A DNA stretch of 63,164 nucleotides from JBOFZL01 sp051655155 (GTDB lineage Bacteria; Bacillota; Clostridia; Peptostreptococcales; Filifactoraceae): NCBI GenBank assembly GCA_051655155.1, contig JBOFZL010000015.1, forward strand, positions 1 to 63,164, given 5' to 3'. The notes beneath the pieces are model-generated. The model did no database searches, was not told the DNA's origin, and saw nothing but the letters and a program-made list of their open reading frames with translations. Positions 52,624 through 60,394 of the stretch are shown in pieces (position 1 is the first letter of the stretch; each line of letters begins with the position of its first letter). The position numbers and the translations under genes are program-made.

Positions 52624-54168
52624 TTATAGTGGTATATTACCATGTTTTTTAGGTGGCCTTTGTTCCCTCTTAGTGCTTAAAATCTGTAAAGCATCAATAA
52701 TTCTAATTCTTGTATGTGATGGCTCTATTACATCATCCACATACCCTCTTTCAGCTGCCTTATAAGGTGTAGCAAACTCTTCTTTATATTCTTGAATTTT
52801 TTCTTCCCTAGTCTGAATAGGATTATCCGATGCTGATATTTCATTTTTAAAAATTATATTTGCAGCTCCGTCCGGACCCATAACTGCTATTTCTGCTGTC
52901 GGCCATGCAAATACCATATCTGCCCCAAGGTGTTTTGATGCCATAGCAATATAAGCACCTCCATAAGCTTTTCTTGTTATTACTGTAATCATAGGTACTG
53001 TTGCCTCGCTATATGCATATAGCATCTTTGCCCCATGTCTAATTATCCCGCCATACTCTTGAGCTGTTCCAGGTAAAAATCCTGGTACATCAACCATTGT
53101 AAGTATTGGTATATTATAGCAGTCACAGGTTCTAATAAACCTAGCCGCCTTATCTGAAGCATTTATATCTAAACATCCTGCCATATGCTTCGGTTGGCTT
53201 CCGATTATCCCTACAGTTTCTCCATTAAATCTAGCAAATCCTGTTATCATATTTTTTGCATAGTCTTGAAGTACCTCTTCTATTTCTCCATTATCCACTA
53301 ATTCCTTTATGACATCCAACATATCATAAGCCTTATTAGGGGCTTCAGGTATAATTTGGTTTAGCTCTTGGCAAAGCCTATTAGGATTATCATTAGTTTC
53401 AACGTAAGGCACTTTTTCCATATTGTTAGAAGGAAGATAAGATAATAACTTCCTTATATGCCTTATACATTCCTTATCATCCGAAGCTTTAAAGTGGGCA
53501 TTCCCTGAAATTTGATTATGAGTCTTTGCCCCACCTAAGCTCTCTGCTGATACTTCTTCTCCTGTTACAGATTTTATTACTTGTGGACCTGTTATAAACA
53601 TCTGACTTGTATTTTCCACCATATAGATAAAGTCTGTTATTGCAGGAGAGTAAACAGCTCCTCCTGCGCAAGGCCCCATTATACTGGAGATTTGTGGGAT
53701 AACCCCTGATGCAATTGTATTATTAAAAAATATTTTTCCATATCCTGATAAAGCATCTATAGCTTCTTGGATTCTTGCTCCTCCTGAATCGTTAAATCCT
53801 ACAATAGGACATCCTATTTTAAGAGCACTTTCTTGTACCTTACATATTTTATTGGCATGCATCTCTCCTAGAGAGCCTCCTACAACTGTAAAATCTTGGG
53901 CATAAGCATAAACTACTCTTCCATTTACTCTTCCATATCCTGTAACTACTCCCTCTGCAGGAGCATCTACCTTTTCCATTCCAAAGTTTGTGCATCTATG
54001 TTTAACAAAGGCATCTATTTCCACAAACGAACCTTCATCAAAAAGAAGCTCCAACCTTTCCCTAGCCGTTAACTTTCCCTGTTCATGTTGTTTCTCTATT
54101 TTCTTTACCCCACCGGATTCCTCTATCTTACTTTTTTTATTTCTCAATAATTCTAGTTTCTGGGACAT
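52624..54168 (-). CDS. mmdA: acyl-CoA carboxyltransferase/decarboxylase alpha subunit (MmdA-like)
   Basis: The 514-residue carboxyltransferase subunit, in length and pattern closest to methylmalonyl-CoA decarboxylase alpha (MmdA) rather than to glutaconyl-CoA decarboxylase GcdA (about 587 residues). Motifs: ARERLELLFDEGSF, YAYAQDFTVVGGSLGEMHA, GFNDSGGARIQE, MGPCAGGAVYSPAITDF, VDVPGFLPGTAQEYGGIIRHGAKMLYA and AYGGAYIAMASK, all crotonase-fold acyl-CoA sites. Substrate methylmalonyl-CoA is most likely; glutaconyl-CoA or malonyl-CoA cannot be excluded. First gene of the alpha-delta-biotin-beta operon, with a promoter and a FabT-like site upstream. Confidence 0.88.
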   Translation of the reverse strand: MSQKLELLRNKKSKIEESGGVKKIEKQHEQGKLTARERLELLFDEGSFVEIDAFVKHRCTNFGMEKVDAPAEGVVTGYGRVNGRVVYAYAQDFTVVGGSLGEMHANKICKVQESALKIGCPIVGFNDSGGARIQEAIDALSGYGKIFFNNTIASGVIPQISSIMGPCAGGAVYSPAITDFIYMVENTSQMFITGPQVIKSVTGEEVSAESLGGAKTHNQISGNAHFKASDDKECIRHIRKLLSYLPSNNMEKVPYVETNDNPNRLCQELNQIIPEAPNKAYDMLDVIKELVDNGEIEEVLQDYAKNMITGFARFNGETVGIIGSQPKHMAGCLDINASDKAARFIRTCDCYNIPILTMVDVPGFLPGTAQEYGGIIRHGAKMLYAYSEATVPMITVITRKAYGGAYIAMASKHLGADMVFAWPTAEIAVMGPDGAANIIFKNEISASDNPIQTREEKIQEYKEEFATPYKAAERGYVDDVIEPSHTRIRIIDALQILSTKREQRPPKKHGNIPL

Positions 54169-54178
54169 TCTTTCCTCC

Positions 54179-54195
54179 TTAGTTAGTCAATCTAA
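54179..54195 (-). promoter_or_regulatory. candidate FabT-type operator over the mmdA leader
   Basis: On the minus strand TTAGATTGACTAACTAA, matching 16 of 17 positions of TTAGTTTGACTAACTAA. It lies about 18-35 bases after the predicted start of transcription and touches the ribosome binding site, so a bound repressor could block transcription or translation. Confidence 0.5.
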
Positions 54196-54219
54196 TTAAA
54201 ATATATTTCTTCCAATGAA

Positions 54220-54248
54220 ATTTTATCATCTAATCAGTTAATATTCAA
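54220..54248 (-). promoter_or_regulatory. sigma-A promoter of the sodium decarboxylase operon
   Basis: On the minus strand, TTGAAT (54243-54248) and TAAAAT (54220-54225) are separated by 17 bases, about 50 bases upstream of mmdA. Confidence 0.6.
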
Positions 54249-54333
54249 TTATATTGTCGCTAATTGAATATTATTTATTTCAAACTTGCAAATTTTACAC
54301 ACGTTACCTGGCTATATCATTACTTAGTTATAT

Positions 54334-54372
54334 AAAAAGAGAGTTTTCACACTTTGTGAAAACTCTCTTTTT
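54334..54372 (-). terminator. terminator separating the 4-hydroxybutyrate and decarboxylase operons
   Basis: A perfect 18-bp palindrome arm (AAAAAGAGAGTTTTCACA / TGTGAAAACTCTCTTTTT) with a 3-base loop. Strong in both directions; it lies 52 bases beyond the sucD stop. Confidence 0.8.
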
Positions 54373-54423
54373 ATTAATTCTTATATTATTTTATAAACCT
54401 CCTATATGAAAGTTTATTAATAC

Positions 54424-55776
54424 CTATTTCCAAATCTCTTCATCTGTTGGAACTTCTATATTTTTTGAAAGTGGTGCTATTCTTGTGATATTCATTAAGT
54501 GTTTGTAAGTGAAGTTTTCAGAAATTGAGTTATTTCCCCAAGACCCACAACCAAGAGTATTAGTTACACTTAGACCGTTTTGGATATGTCCACCTGCTGT
54601 TGTTGCTGATGGTGCATTTACAACTAGTCTTGATACACTTAGCTCTTTTCCAGCTTCTACTATATGACCTTGATCATTTGAGTGAATTGCTGCTGTATGA
54701 CCATTTCCTTCTAACTCAAGATTAGTTTTAGCAATTTTTACAGCGTTTTCAAAAGTATCATATGGATATAATGAAAGTACTGGGCACATTTTTTCTTTTG
54801 AAACTATATCAAGATTTCCACAGCCATCTGCCTCAACTATCATAACCTTTGTATCTTCTGGTACAGAAATTCCTGCCATATTAGCAATAACTTGTACTGA
54901 TTGTCCAACAACATCTGGAGCAATGTGTCCATCCTTAAAAATAACTGCTACTAATTTATTTTTCTCATCTTTTGAAAGAGTATAGCCTTTGCTCTTTGCA
55001 AATGCTGCTATTACTTTTTCTCTATCTTCACAAGGATAAATTGAACTTTGCTCTCCTGAACAGATAATTCCATTATCAAAAGAACGACCTGCAATAACTT
55101 TCGCTGCTGCATCATCATAGTTGATATTTCTATCAAAAATTACTTGAACGTTTCCTGCTCCCACTCCATAAGAAGGCTTTCCTGAAGAATATGCAGAACG
55201 AACCATTGGCATACCACCAGTTGCAACTATAACATCTACCATTTTCATAAGTTCGCCTGTTTTTTCAATTGATGGCTCTTCTATGCACTGAATAAGATTT
55301 TCAGGGATATCAAATTTCTTTAGATTTTCTTTAATCATATCTACTGTCTTGTTAGAACATTTCTTTGATCTTGGGTGTGGTGCAATTATAACCGCATTTT
55401 TTGTTTTTAAAGCAAAAGCAATTTTTGACATCGGAGTAACTATTGGGTTTGTAGTTGGAGTTATACCTGCTACTACTCCCATAGGCTTACCTACTTCAAT
55501 AAGACCTGTTAATTCATCAATCTTAAGGATATCCATAGATTTTTTCCCTTTAAGATCATACCAAACACCTTTTGACTTTCCTTTGTTCTTTGCAACCTTG
55601 TCTTCATAAACTCCCATTTTCGTTTCTTCCACTGCCATTTTTGCAAGCATTTCAGCATTGTCATATACAGTTTTAGTAACGATCTTTACCATTTCATCTA
55701 CTGCCTCTTGATTAAATCTTCTTTCAAATTCCTTTTGTGCAATTCTTGCATTATCAACCATTTGTTTAATATCCAT
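54424..55776 (-). CDS. sucD: CoA-acylating succinate semialdehyde dehydrogenase
   Basis: Reduces succinyl-CoA to succinate semialdehyde. The 450-residue CoA-acylating aldehyde dehydrogenase has the catalytic Cys in DNGIICSGEQSSI near residue 240 and the ITPTTNPIVTPM motif of the AdhE-N/SucD group. Its neighbours (4HbD, CoA-transferase, dehydratase) fix the substrate as succinyl-CoA by context; the paralogous acetaldehyde or butyraldehyde enzymes are alternatives by sequence alone. Last gene of the 4-hydroxybutyrate operon, 13 bases after 4hbD. Confidence 0.88.
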   Translation of the reverse strand: MDIKQMVDNARIAQKEFERRFNQEAVDEMVKIVTKTVYDNAEMLAKMAVEETKMGVYEDKVAKNKGKSKGVWYDLKGKKSMDILKIDELTGLIEVGKPMGVVAGITPTTNPIVTPMSKIAFALKTKNAVIIAPHPRSKKCSNKTVDMIKENLKKFDIPENLIQCIEEPSIEKTGELMKMVDVIVATGGMPMVRSAYSSGKPSYGVGAGNVQVIFDRNINYDDAAAKVIAGRSFDNGIICSGEQSSIYPCEDREKVIAAFAKSKGYTLSKDEKNKLVAVIFKDGHIAPDVVGQSVQVIANMAGISVPEDTKVMIVEADGCGNLDIVSKEKMCPVLSLYPYDTFENAVKIAKTNLELEGNGHTAAIHSNDQGHIVEAGKELSVSRLVVNAPSATTAGGHIQNGLSVTNTLGCGSWGNNSISENFTYKHLMNITRIAPLSKNIEVPTDEEIWK

Positions 55777-55789
55777 ATTTTCCTCCTAA

Positions 55790-56905
55790 TTAAAATAATG
55801 ATTTATATATATTCCTAATTTCATCTCTTGAAAGTTCAACATAATTATTAGCTAATAATCTTTGTTGTCCTGTTATTACACTATCTGCAAAGCTTTCAAT
55901 CTCTTCCTCTTTCATTCCGTAAGTACGAAGTTGATTTTTTCCAAGTAAGTTTCCTAGTAATGCTTCAAGCTTATCGTACACATTATCTTCGCTAACTCCC
56001 ATACACTCTGCAAAAAGCTTGTTTAAGCGTTTAATTTTTCCATTAGGATTTTTCTTTTCATAATATTTAAAAATTTCTGTAAAGAACTGATAGTTTGCCT
56101 CACCGTGAGGAACATGATACTTTCCACCCAAAGGATATGATAGAGCGTGAACTGCACCTACTCCTGTATTTCCAAAAGCAACTCCCGCGTAGTTACTAGC
56201 AATAAGCATATCTTCCAGTCTCTCCAAACGATATTCTTCACCTTTTTCAACTATTTTATTATATATATCTATAATCATTTTTATAGCTTCTATTGAGTAT
56301 AATTCTGTATACGGATTCGACTTAGGAGAAACGAATGATTCAGTTGCATGAATCAGTGCATCTATAGAACTGTATACATAGAATTTGTATGGCAATGTAC
56401 TTATAAACTCTGGTATAAGTACTGCATCATCTGCTAAGATTACATCTACAGCTAACCCCATCTTAGTTCCTAAAGATTTCATCTCTGCTATTGAAATATT
56501 AGTAACCTCACTACCTGTTCCACAAGTTGTAGGTATAATTATTAGCTCTTTTTCCTTAACTAAATCCACTTTTCTTTCAAAAGCATCCTTAACATCTGTT
56601 ATTCCTTTTAATACAAAAAGTTTAGAAATATCAATGATTGTTCCCCCACCTACTGCAACAATTCTGTCAAAGCATATATCCTTAACATCTCTTAACATAG
56701 CATTCATCATTTCATCTGAAGGCTCGCCAAAACCATATTTTTCTTGGAATACTACATGAGACTTAAGCCCTAAAGCTTTCATAAATGGTTCGTAAATAAA
56801 TTCATTTGTTACAATCAAATCTTTTTCACCTAGTTCAAACTCTTTTGCAAACTCTGCAAAAGTAGCAAATTGGTGTACCCTTGTTTTCAATTTGAATAAC
56901 TGCAT
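55790..56905 (-). CDS. 4hbD: 4-hydroxybutyrate dehydrogenase
   Basis: Reduces succinate semialdehyde to 4-hydroxybutyrate with NADH. The 371-residue iron-dependent alcohol dehydrogenase has AVGGGTIIDISK, PTTCGTGSEVTNISIAE, DALIHATESFVSPKSNP and the metal ligand segment AVHALSYPLGGKYHVPHGEAN. It shares its start with the stop of the CoA-transferase gene, so the two are coupled. Confidence 0.9.
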   Translation of the reverse strand: MQLFKLKTRVHQFATFAEFAKEFELGEKDLIVTNEFIYEPFMKALGLKSHVVFQEKYGFGEPSDEMMNAMLRDVKDICFDRIVAVGGGTIIDISKLFVLKGITDVKDAFERKVDLVKEKELIIIPTTCGTGSEVTNISIAEMKSLGTKMGLAVDVILADDAVLIPEFISTLPYKFYVYSSIDALIHATESFVSPKSNPYTELYSIEAIKMIIDIYNKIVEKGEEYRLERLEDMLIASNYAGVAFGNTGVGAVHALSYPLGGKYHVPHGEANYQFFTEIFKYYEKKNPNGKIKRLNKLFAECMGVSEDNVYDKLEALLGNLLGKNQLRTYGMKEEEIESFADSVITGQQRLLANNYVELSRDEIRNIYKSLF

Positions 56906-58203
56906 TATCTTTTCTCCTTTCTAAATCTTGCATAATACTCTTCCCAAAGACCATCACGATGATCTGGATGAGATATATTAATCAACAGTTTTGCACGTTC
57001 ACGAAGGGTTTTACCTTTCAAATGAGCAATACCATATTCTGTGATAATATAATCAACATCGTTTCTAGTTGTTGTAACAGCTGTTCCAGATTTAAGTATA
57101 GGAACTATCCTTGAAACTGTTCCATTAGATGCAGTCGAAGGAATTGCTATTATAGAACGACCTCCATTAGACAAGGAAGCTCCCCTTACATAATCAACCT
57201 GTCCTCCAGTACCACTAAACTGTTTAAGTCCAATTGATTCAGATGCTACTTGTCCCATTAAATCAACCTCTATACACGAGTTAATAGAAACCATATTATC
57301 ATTTTTCATAATTGTTACAGGATTATTTACATAATCTACAGGATAAAGCTCAACATCCGGATTTTTATCTACAAAGTCATAAAGATCTTGACTACCCATA
57401 AGGAAGGTTGATACCATCTTTTCAGGATGCAGAGTTTTTTTCTTACCTGTAATAACCCCTTTCCTAATAAGCTCCAATACTCCATCTGAAAACATTTCTG
57501 TATGAATTCCTAAGTCTTTCTTCTCTTGTAAAAATAATAATACTGCATCCGGAATATTGCCTATTCCCAATTGTAATGTATCTCCATCATTTATTAACGA
57601 TGCGCAATTTTTACCAATAGCCTTCTCAACTTCACCTATAGTTCCCTGTTTCAAAGTATATATAGGATATGAAGCCTCTATGATATAGTCTAACTTTGAT
57701 ACATGTATTTTATTGTCACCATATATATACGGCATTTTTTCATTTATCTCGCCAATGACAATCTTTGCGTTCTCTGCTGCTGATTTCGTATAATCGCAAG
57801 AAACCCCAAAGCTACAATATCCTTCTTCATCAGGTCTTGAAAGCTGTACTGCTGCCACGTTTATATTACCATTTTTAAATAACTTTGGTGTTTCAAAAAA
57901 GAAGCAAGGGGTATAATCTGCTCGATCTTCTTCCACTGCCTTTCTAGTCGAAGCTCCTACAAAAATTGCATTATGTCTAAAACTTTCTTCCATCTCAGGA
58001 GAAGTGTATTTTCCTTCTCCAAGTCCGATCATGTGGATTATCTCAACATCCTTATAGTTTTTATGATTTTCTTCTAAAGCACGAATAACCATTTGAGGCA
58101 CTGCTGCCGCATGAGAAAAAACAACCTTATCCTTGTTCTTTATCACCTTAATAGCTTCTTCGGCAGTAGTTAGACGCTCTTCATATATTTTTTTCCAATC
58201 CAT
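56905..58203 (-). CDS. abfT: 4-hydroxybutyrate CoA-transferase
   Basis: Moves CoA from acetyl-CoA or another donor to 4-hydroxybutyrate. The 432-residue family I CoA-transferase (Cat2/AbfT type) has the candidate catalytic Glu in LGIHTEMFSDGVLEL and the glycine-rich KQFSGTGGQVDYVRGA segment. It lies 20 bases after the dehydratase gene. Related butyryl-CoA:acetate transferases are alternatives; the operon fixes the substrate. Confidence 0.9.
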   Translation of the reverse strand: MDWKKIYEERLTTAEEAIKVIKNKDKVVFSHAAAVPQMVIRALEENHKNYKDVEIIHMIGLGEGKYTSPEMEESFRHNAIFVGASTRKAVEEDRADYTPCFFFETPKLFKNGNINVAAVQLSRPDEEGYCSFGVSCDYTKSAAENAKIVIGEINEKMPYIYGDNKIHVSKLDYIIEASYPIYTLKQGTIGEVEKAIGKNCASLINDGDTLQLGIGNIPDAVLLFLQEKKDLGIHTEMFSDGVLELIRKGVITGKKKTLHPEKMVSTFLMGSQDLYDFVDKNPDVELYPVDYVNNPVTIMKNDNMVSINSCIEVDLMGQVASESIGLKQFSGTGGQVDYVRGASLSNGGRSIIAIPSTASNGTVSRIVPILKSGTAVTTTRNDVDYIITEYGIAHLKGKTLRERAKLLINISHPDHRDGLWEEYYARFRKEKR

Positions 58204-58223
58204 TAATACCCCTCCTATTACCC

Positions 58224-59687
58224 CTATTTATCTTTTGAAGGATCTACATTTGATAGATTTCTAGCCAAAGCTTTTTTAGCTTCTAAATCACTTTGTCTTG
58301 AAATCATTATACGTTGTGCTTGTGGTGAACCTGCTCCATGCATAGACTCAGTACGATATCCAACAGCAGCAGTTCCTAATGTTAAGTTCTCAATCAGTCT
58401 TAATACTCTTAAACGATTTTCTGTAGAAGTACCTGATTTCCCTGCAAAATACTTCTCTACATATTTTCCAATTTCAGGGTGATTCATATCTTTTTCAGAA
58501 GGCATTGTAACCATTAATCCTCCCGCTATGTCTTCTGCTAATCTTGAAATTTCATATGGGAAACGAGTTACGTTTTGCTTACAAACATTAGCTAATAACA
58601 AATCTATAATATAGTTTCCAGACTCTGTTTTTTGTCCTTCATATGAACAAGCAAGTGCACTTGACCATATAGTTTCATTTAGGTGAACCATTTCTATAAG
58701 TTTATCTTTAATATGGCTGGCTTTTGCTGCTCCATTATAATCTGCTGCTAAAGCTGCTGCACCGATTAAAACATCGCCTACACCTGTCTTACAAGCATAC
58801 GACTGTCTATGATAACCTGAAAATCTTTCCACTAACATATTTGCATATTTTGCCTCTTTACACATAAATATACGATCATTTGGAACAAATACATCTTCAA
58901 ATACAACTAGTGCCTCATGACCACCAAACTGTCTATTTCCTAAGTCAATGTCTGCACCCTCTTCTAACTTTCTTGTATCACAAGACTGTCTTCCATAAAT
59001 CATAAACACTCCTTCTGCATCAGATGGAACTGCAAAAGAAACAGCATAATCTGCATCTTCATCCTTCATAGATATAGTAGGCATTATTAAATGTTCATGA
59101 GAGTTTATAGCTCCTGTCTGATGTGCCTTAGCACCTCTTACAACTATACCGTCTTCACGAACTTCAACTATTCTAAGGAATAAGTCTGGATCTGTTTGTC
59201 TTGATGGTGCTAAACCTCTATCTCCTTTCGGATCTGTCATAGCTCCATCTATAACTAAGTCATTTTCTTGTGCAAACTTTAAGTACTCTACAAATCTTTT
59301 GTGATATGATGTTCCATACTCTTTATCCATTTCAAATGTAGTTGAATAAATAGCATTCATAGCATCCATCCCTACACATCTTTGGAAGCAAGAACCTGTT
59401 TTTTGACCTAAAAGTCTTTGCATTTTTACTTTTTTCACAAGATCTTCTGGACTTTGATGTATATGACAGAAACGGTTAATAGTTTCTCCTGTAAGGTGAG
59501 ATTTAGCAGTCATTATCTCCTTATATTCCTCTTGCTGTGCTAACTCATAAGTCATTGCAATTGAATTAAGAGACGGTCTTATAACTGGATGATCTACAGG
59601 ATTTTCTACCTTCTCCCCAAACATGTAAACCTTTAAGTTTAACTTACGTAAACTCTCAATATACTCCTCTTTCGTTTTTAATGCCAT
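58224..59687 (-). CDS. abfD: 4-hydroxybutyryl-CoA dehydratase / vinylacetyl-CoA delta-isomerase
   Basis: Radical dehydration of 4-hydroxybutyryl-CoA to crotonyl-CoA using FAD and a [4Fe-4S] cluster; oxygen-sensitive. The 487-residue protein has Cys100 and Cys104 in TGSCFQRCVGMDAMN, His293 and Cys299 in YHRQSYACKTGVGD, matching the Cys/Cys/His/Cys cluster ligand set of the C. aminobutyricum enzyme. AGGAGA 6 bases before ATG 59687 sets the start. First gene of the operon, behind a 250-base leader with a strong hairpin. Confidence 0.95.
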   Translation of the reverse strand: MALKTKEEYIESLRKLNLKVYMFGEKVENPVDHPVIRPSLNSIAMTYELAQQEEYKEIMTAKSHLTGETINRFCHIHQSPEDLVKKVKMQRLLGQKTGSCFQRCVGMDAMNAIYSTTFEMDKEYGTSYHKRFVEYLKFAQENDLVIDGAMTDPKGDRGLAPSRQTDPDLFLRIVEVREDGIVVRGAKAHQTGAINSHEHLIMPTISMKDEDADYAVSFAVPSDAEGVFMIYGRQSCDTRKLEEGADIDLGNRQFGGHEALVVFEDVFVPNDRIFMCKEAKYANMLVERFSGYHRQSYACKTGVGDVLIGAAALAADYNGAAKASHIKDKLIEMVHLNETIWSSALACSYEGQKTESGNYIIDLLLANVCKQNVTRFPYEISRLAEDIAGGLMVTMPSEKDMNHPEIGKYVEKYFAGKSGTSTENRLRVLRLIENLTLGTAAVGYRTESMHGAGSPQAQRIMISRQSDLEAKKALARNLSNVDPSKDK

Positions 59688-59709
59688 TTTTGCATCTCCT
59701 CTCAAAATA

Positions 59710-59747
59710 GTGATTTTCTATGTAAAGCAGCTCTGCTTCATAGTCAC
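59710..59747 (-). ncRNA. leader hairpin just upstream of the abfD ribosome binding site
   Basis: On the minus strand GTGA, CTATG and AAGCAG pair with CTGCTT, CATAG and TCAC around a 2-base loop, with a TA and an AAAA bulge. It has no T tract, so it is not a terminator. It lies about 9 bases before the ribosome binding site and could stabilise the message or act as a control element. Confidence 0.45.
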
Positions 59748-59797
59748 TTAACTCCTGGTAATTATATTTTCTACACAATACAGTTAAACAAAAAACG

Positions 59798-60132
59798 ATA
59801 TTTGCAAGTTTTACATCTTTTTCTCTAAAAGATATGGATATTTTGCAACATAAAATCCTGCAATTTCAATGAAATTTTACATTTATCAGAATAATCATAC
59901 AAATTCTAACCTTGTAATATTCATATCCTCACGTTTTATAAGATAATTATATCACAATTTTTTATTTTCCTATTAATAATTTATAATAATGAAAGAAATT
60001 TTATTTTTCTTTCATTCTATGTGGCTCTCATTTGAAAAAACTAAATATAGACATTTGTATAGCTGCTTTATATTATTATATAAAATATAATTCATATACA
60101 TATGAATAATTAAAAAAGAAACTTGCAAATAT
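59798..60132. repeat. 14-bp inverted copies with TTGCAA core in the abfD leader region
   Basis: ATATTTGCAAGTTT (59798-59811) and its exact reverse complement AAACTTGCAAATAT (60119-60132) lie 320 bases apart. A close copy, AAACTTGCAAATTT, lies at 54282-54295 between sucD and mmdA. The rest of 59688-60286 is non-coding, with a possible extended -10 promoter (TGATATAAT, near 59946-59954 on the minus strand) for abfD. Confidence 0.45.
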
Positions 60133-60286
60133 TTAGAATTTATACAATTAATAAATTTATTAATATTTCTACATATGTATGTACAACCATTTTACCCTTT
60201 TCACTTAATCTATTCACCATAATATAGCATTACAGTTTGCAATCTCCTGAATGCAATCATTCATAGTATCCACCCGCAATATAAAT

Positions 60287-60324
60287 AAAATGAGAACCTA
60301 ATCGCAAATGATGGTTCTCATTTT
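60287..60324 (-). terminator. terminator of the ABC exporter operon
   Basis: AAAATGAGAACC / GGTTCTCATTTT, perfect 12-bp stem with a 14-base loop, followed by ATTTATATT on the minus strand, 70 bases beyond the stop at 60395. Confidence 0.65.
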
Positions 60325-60394
60325 CTGATAATATGATATATCATAATCCTTACTATCCTTAACTTACTGTTCAATACATAGTCTACGTCTATAC

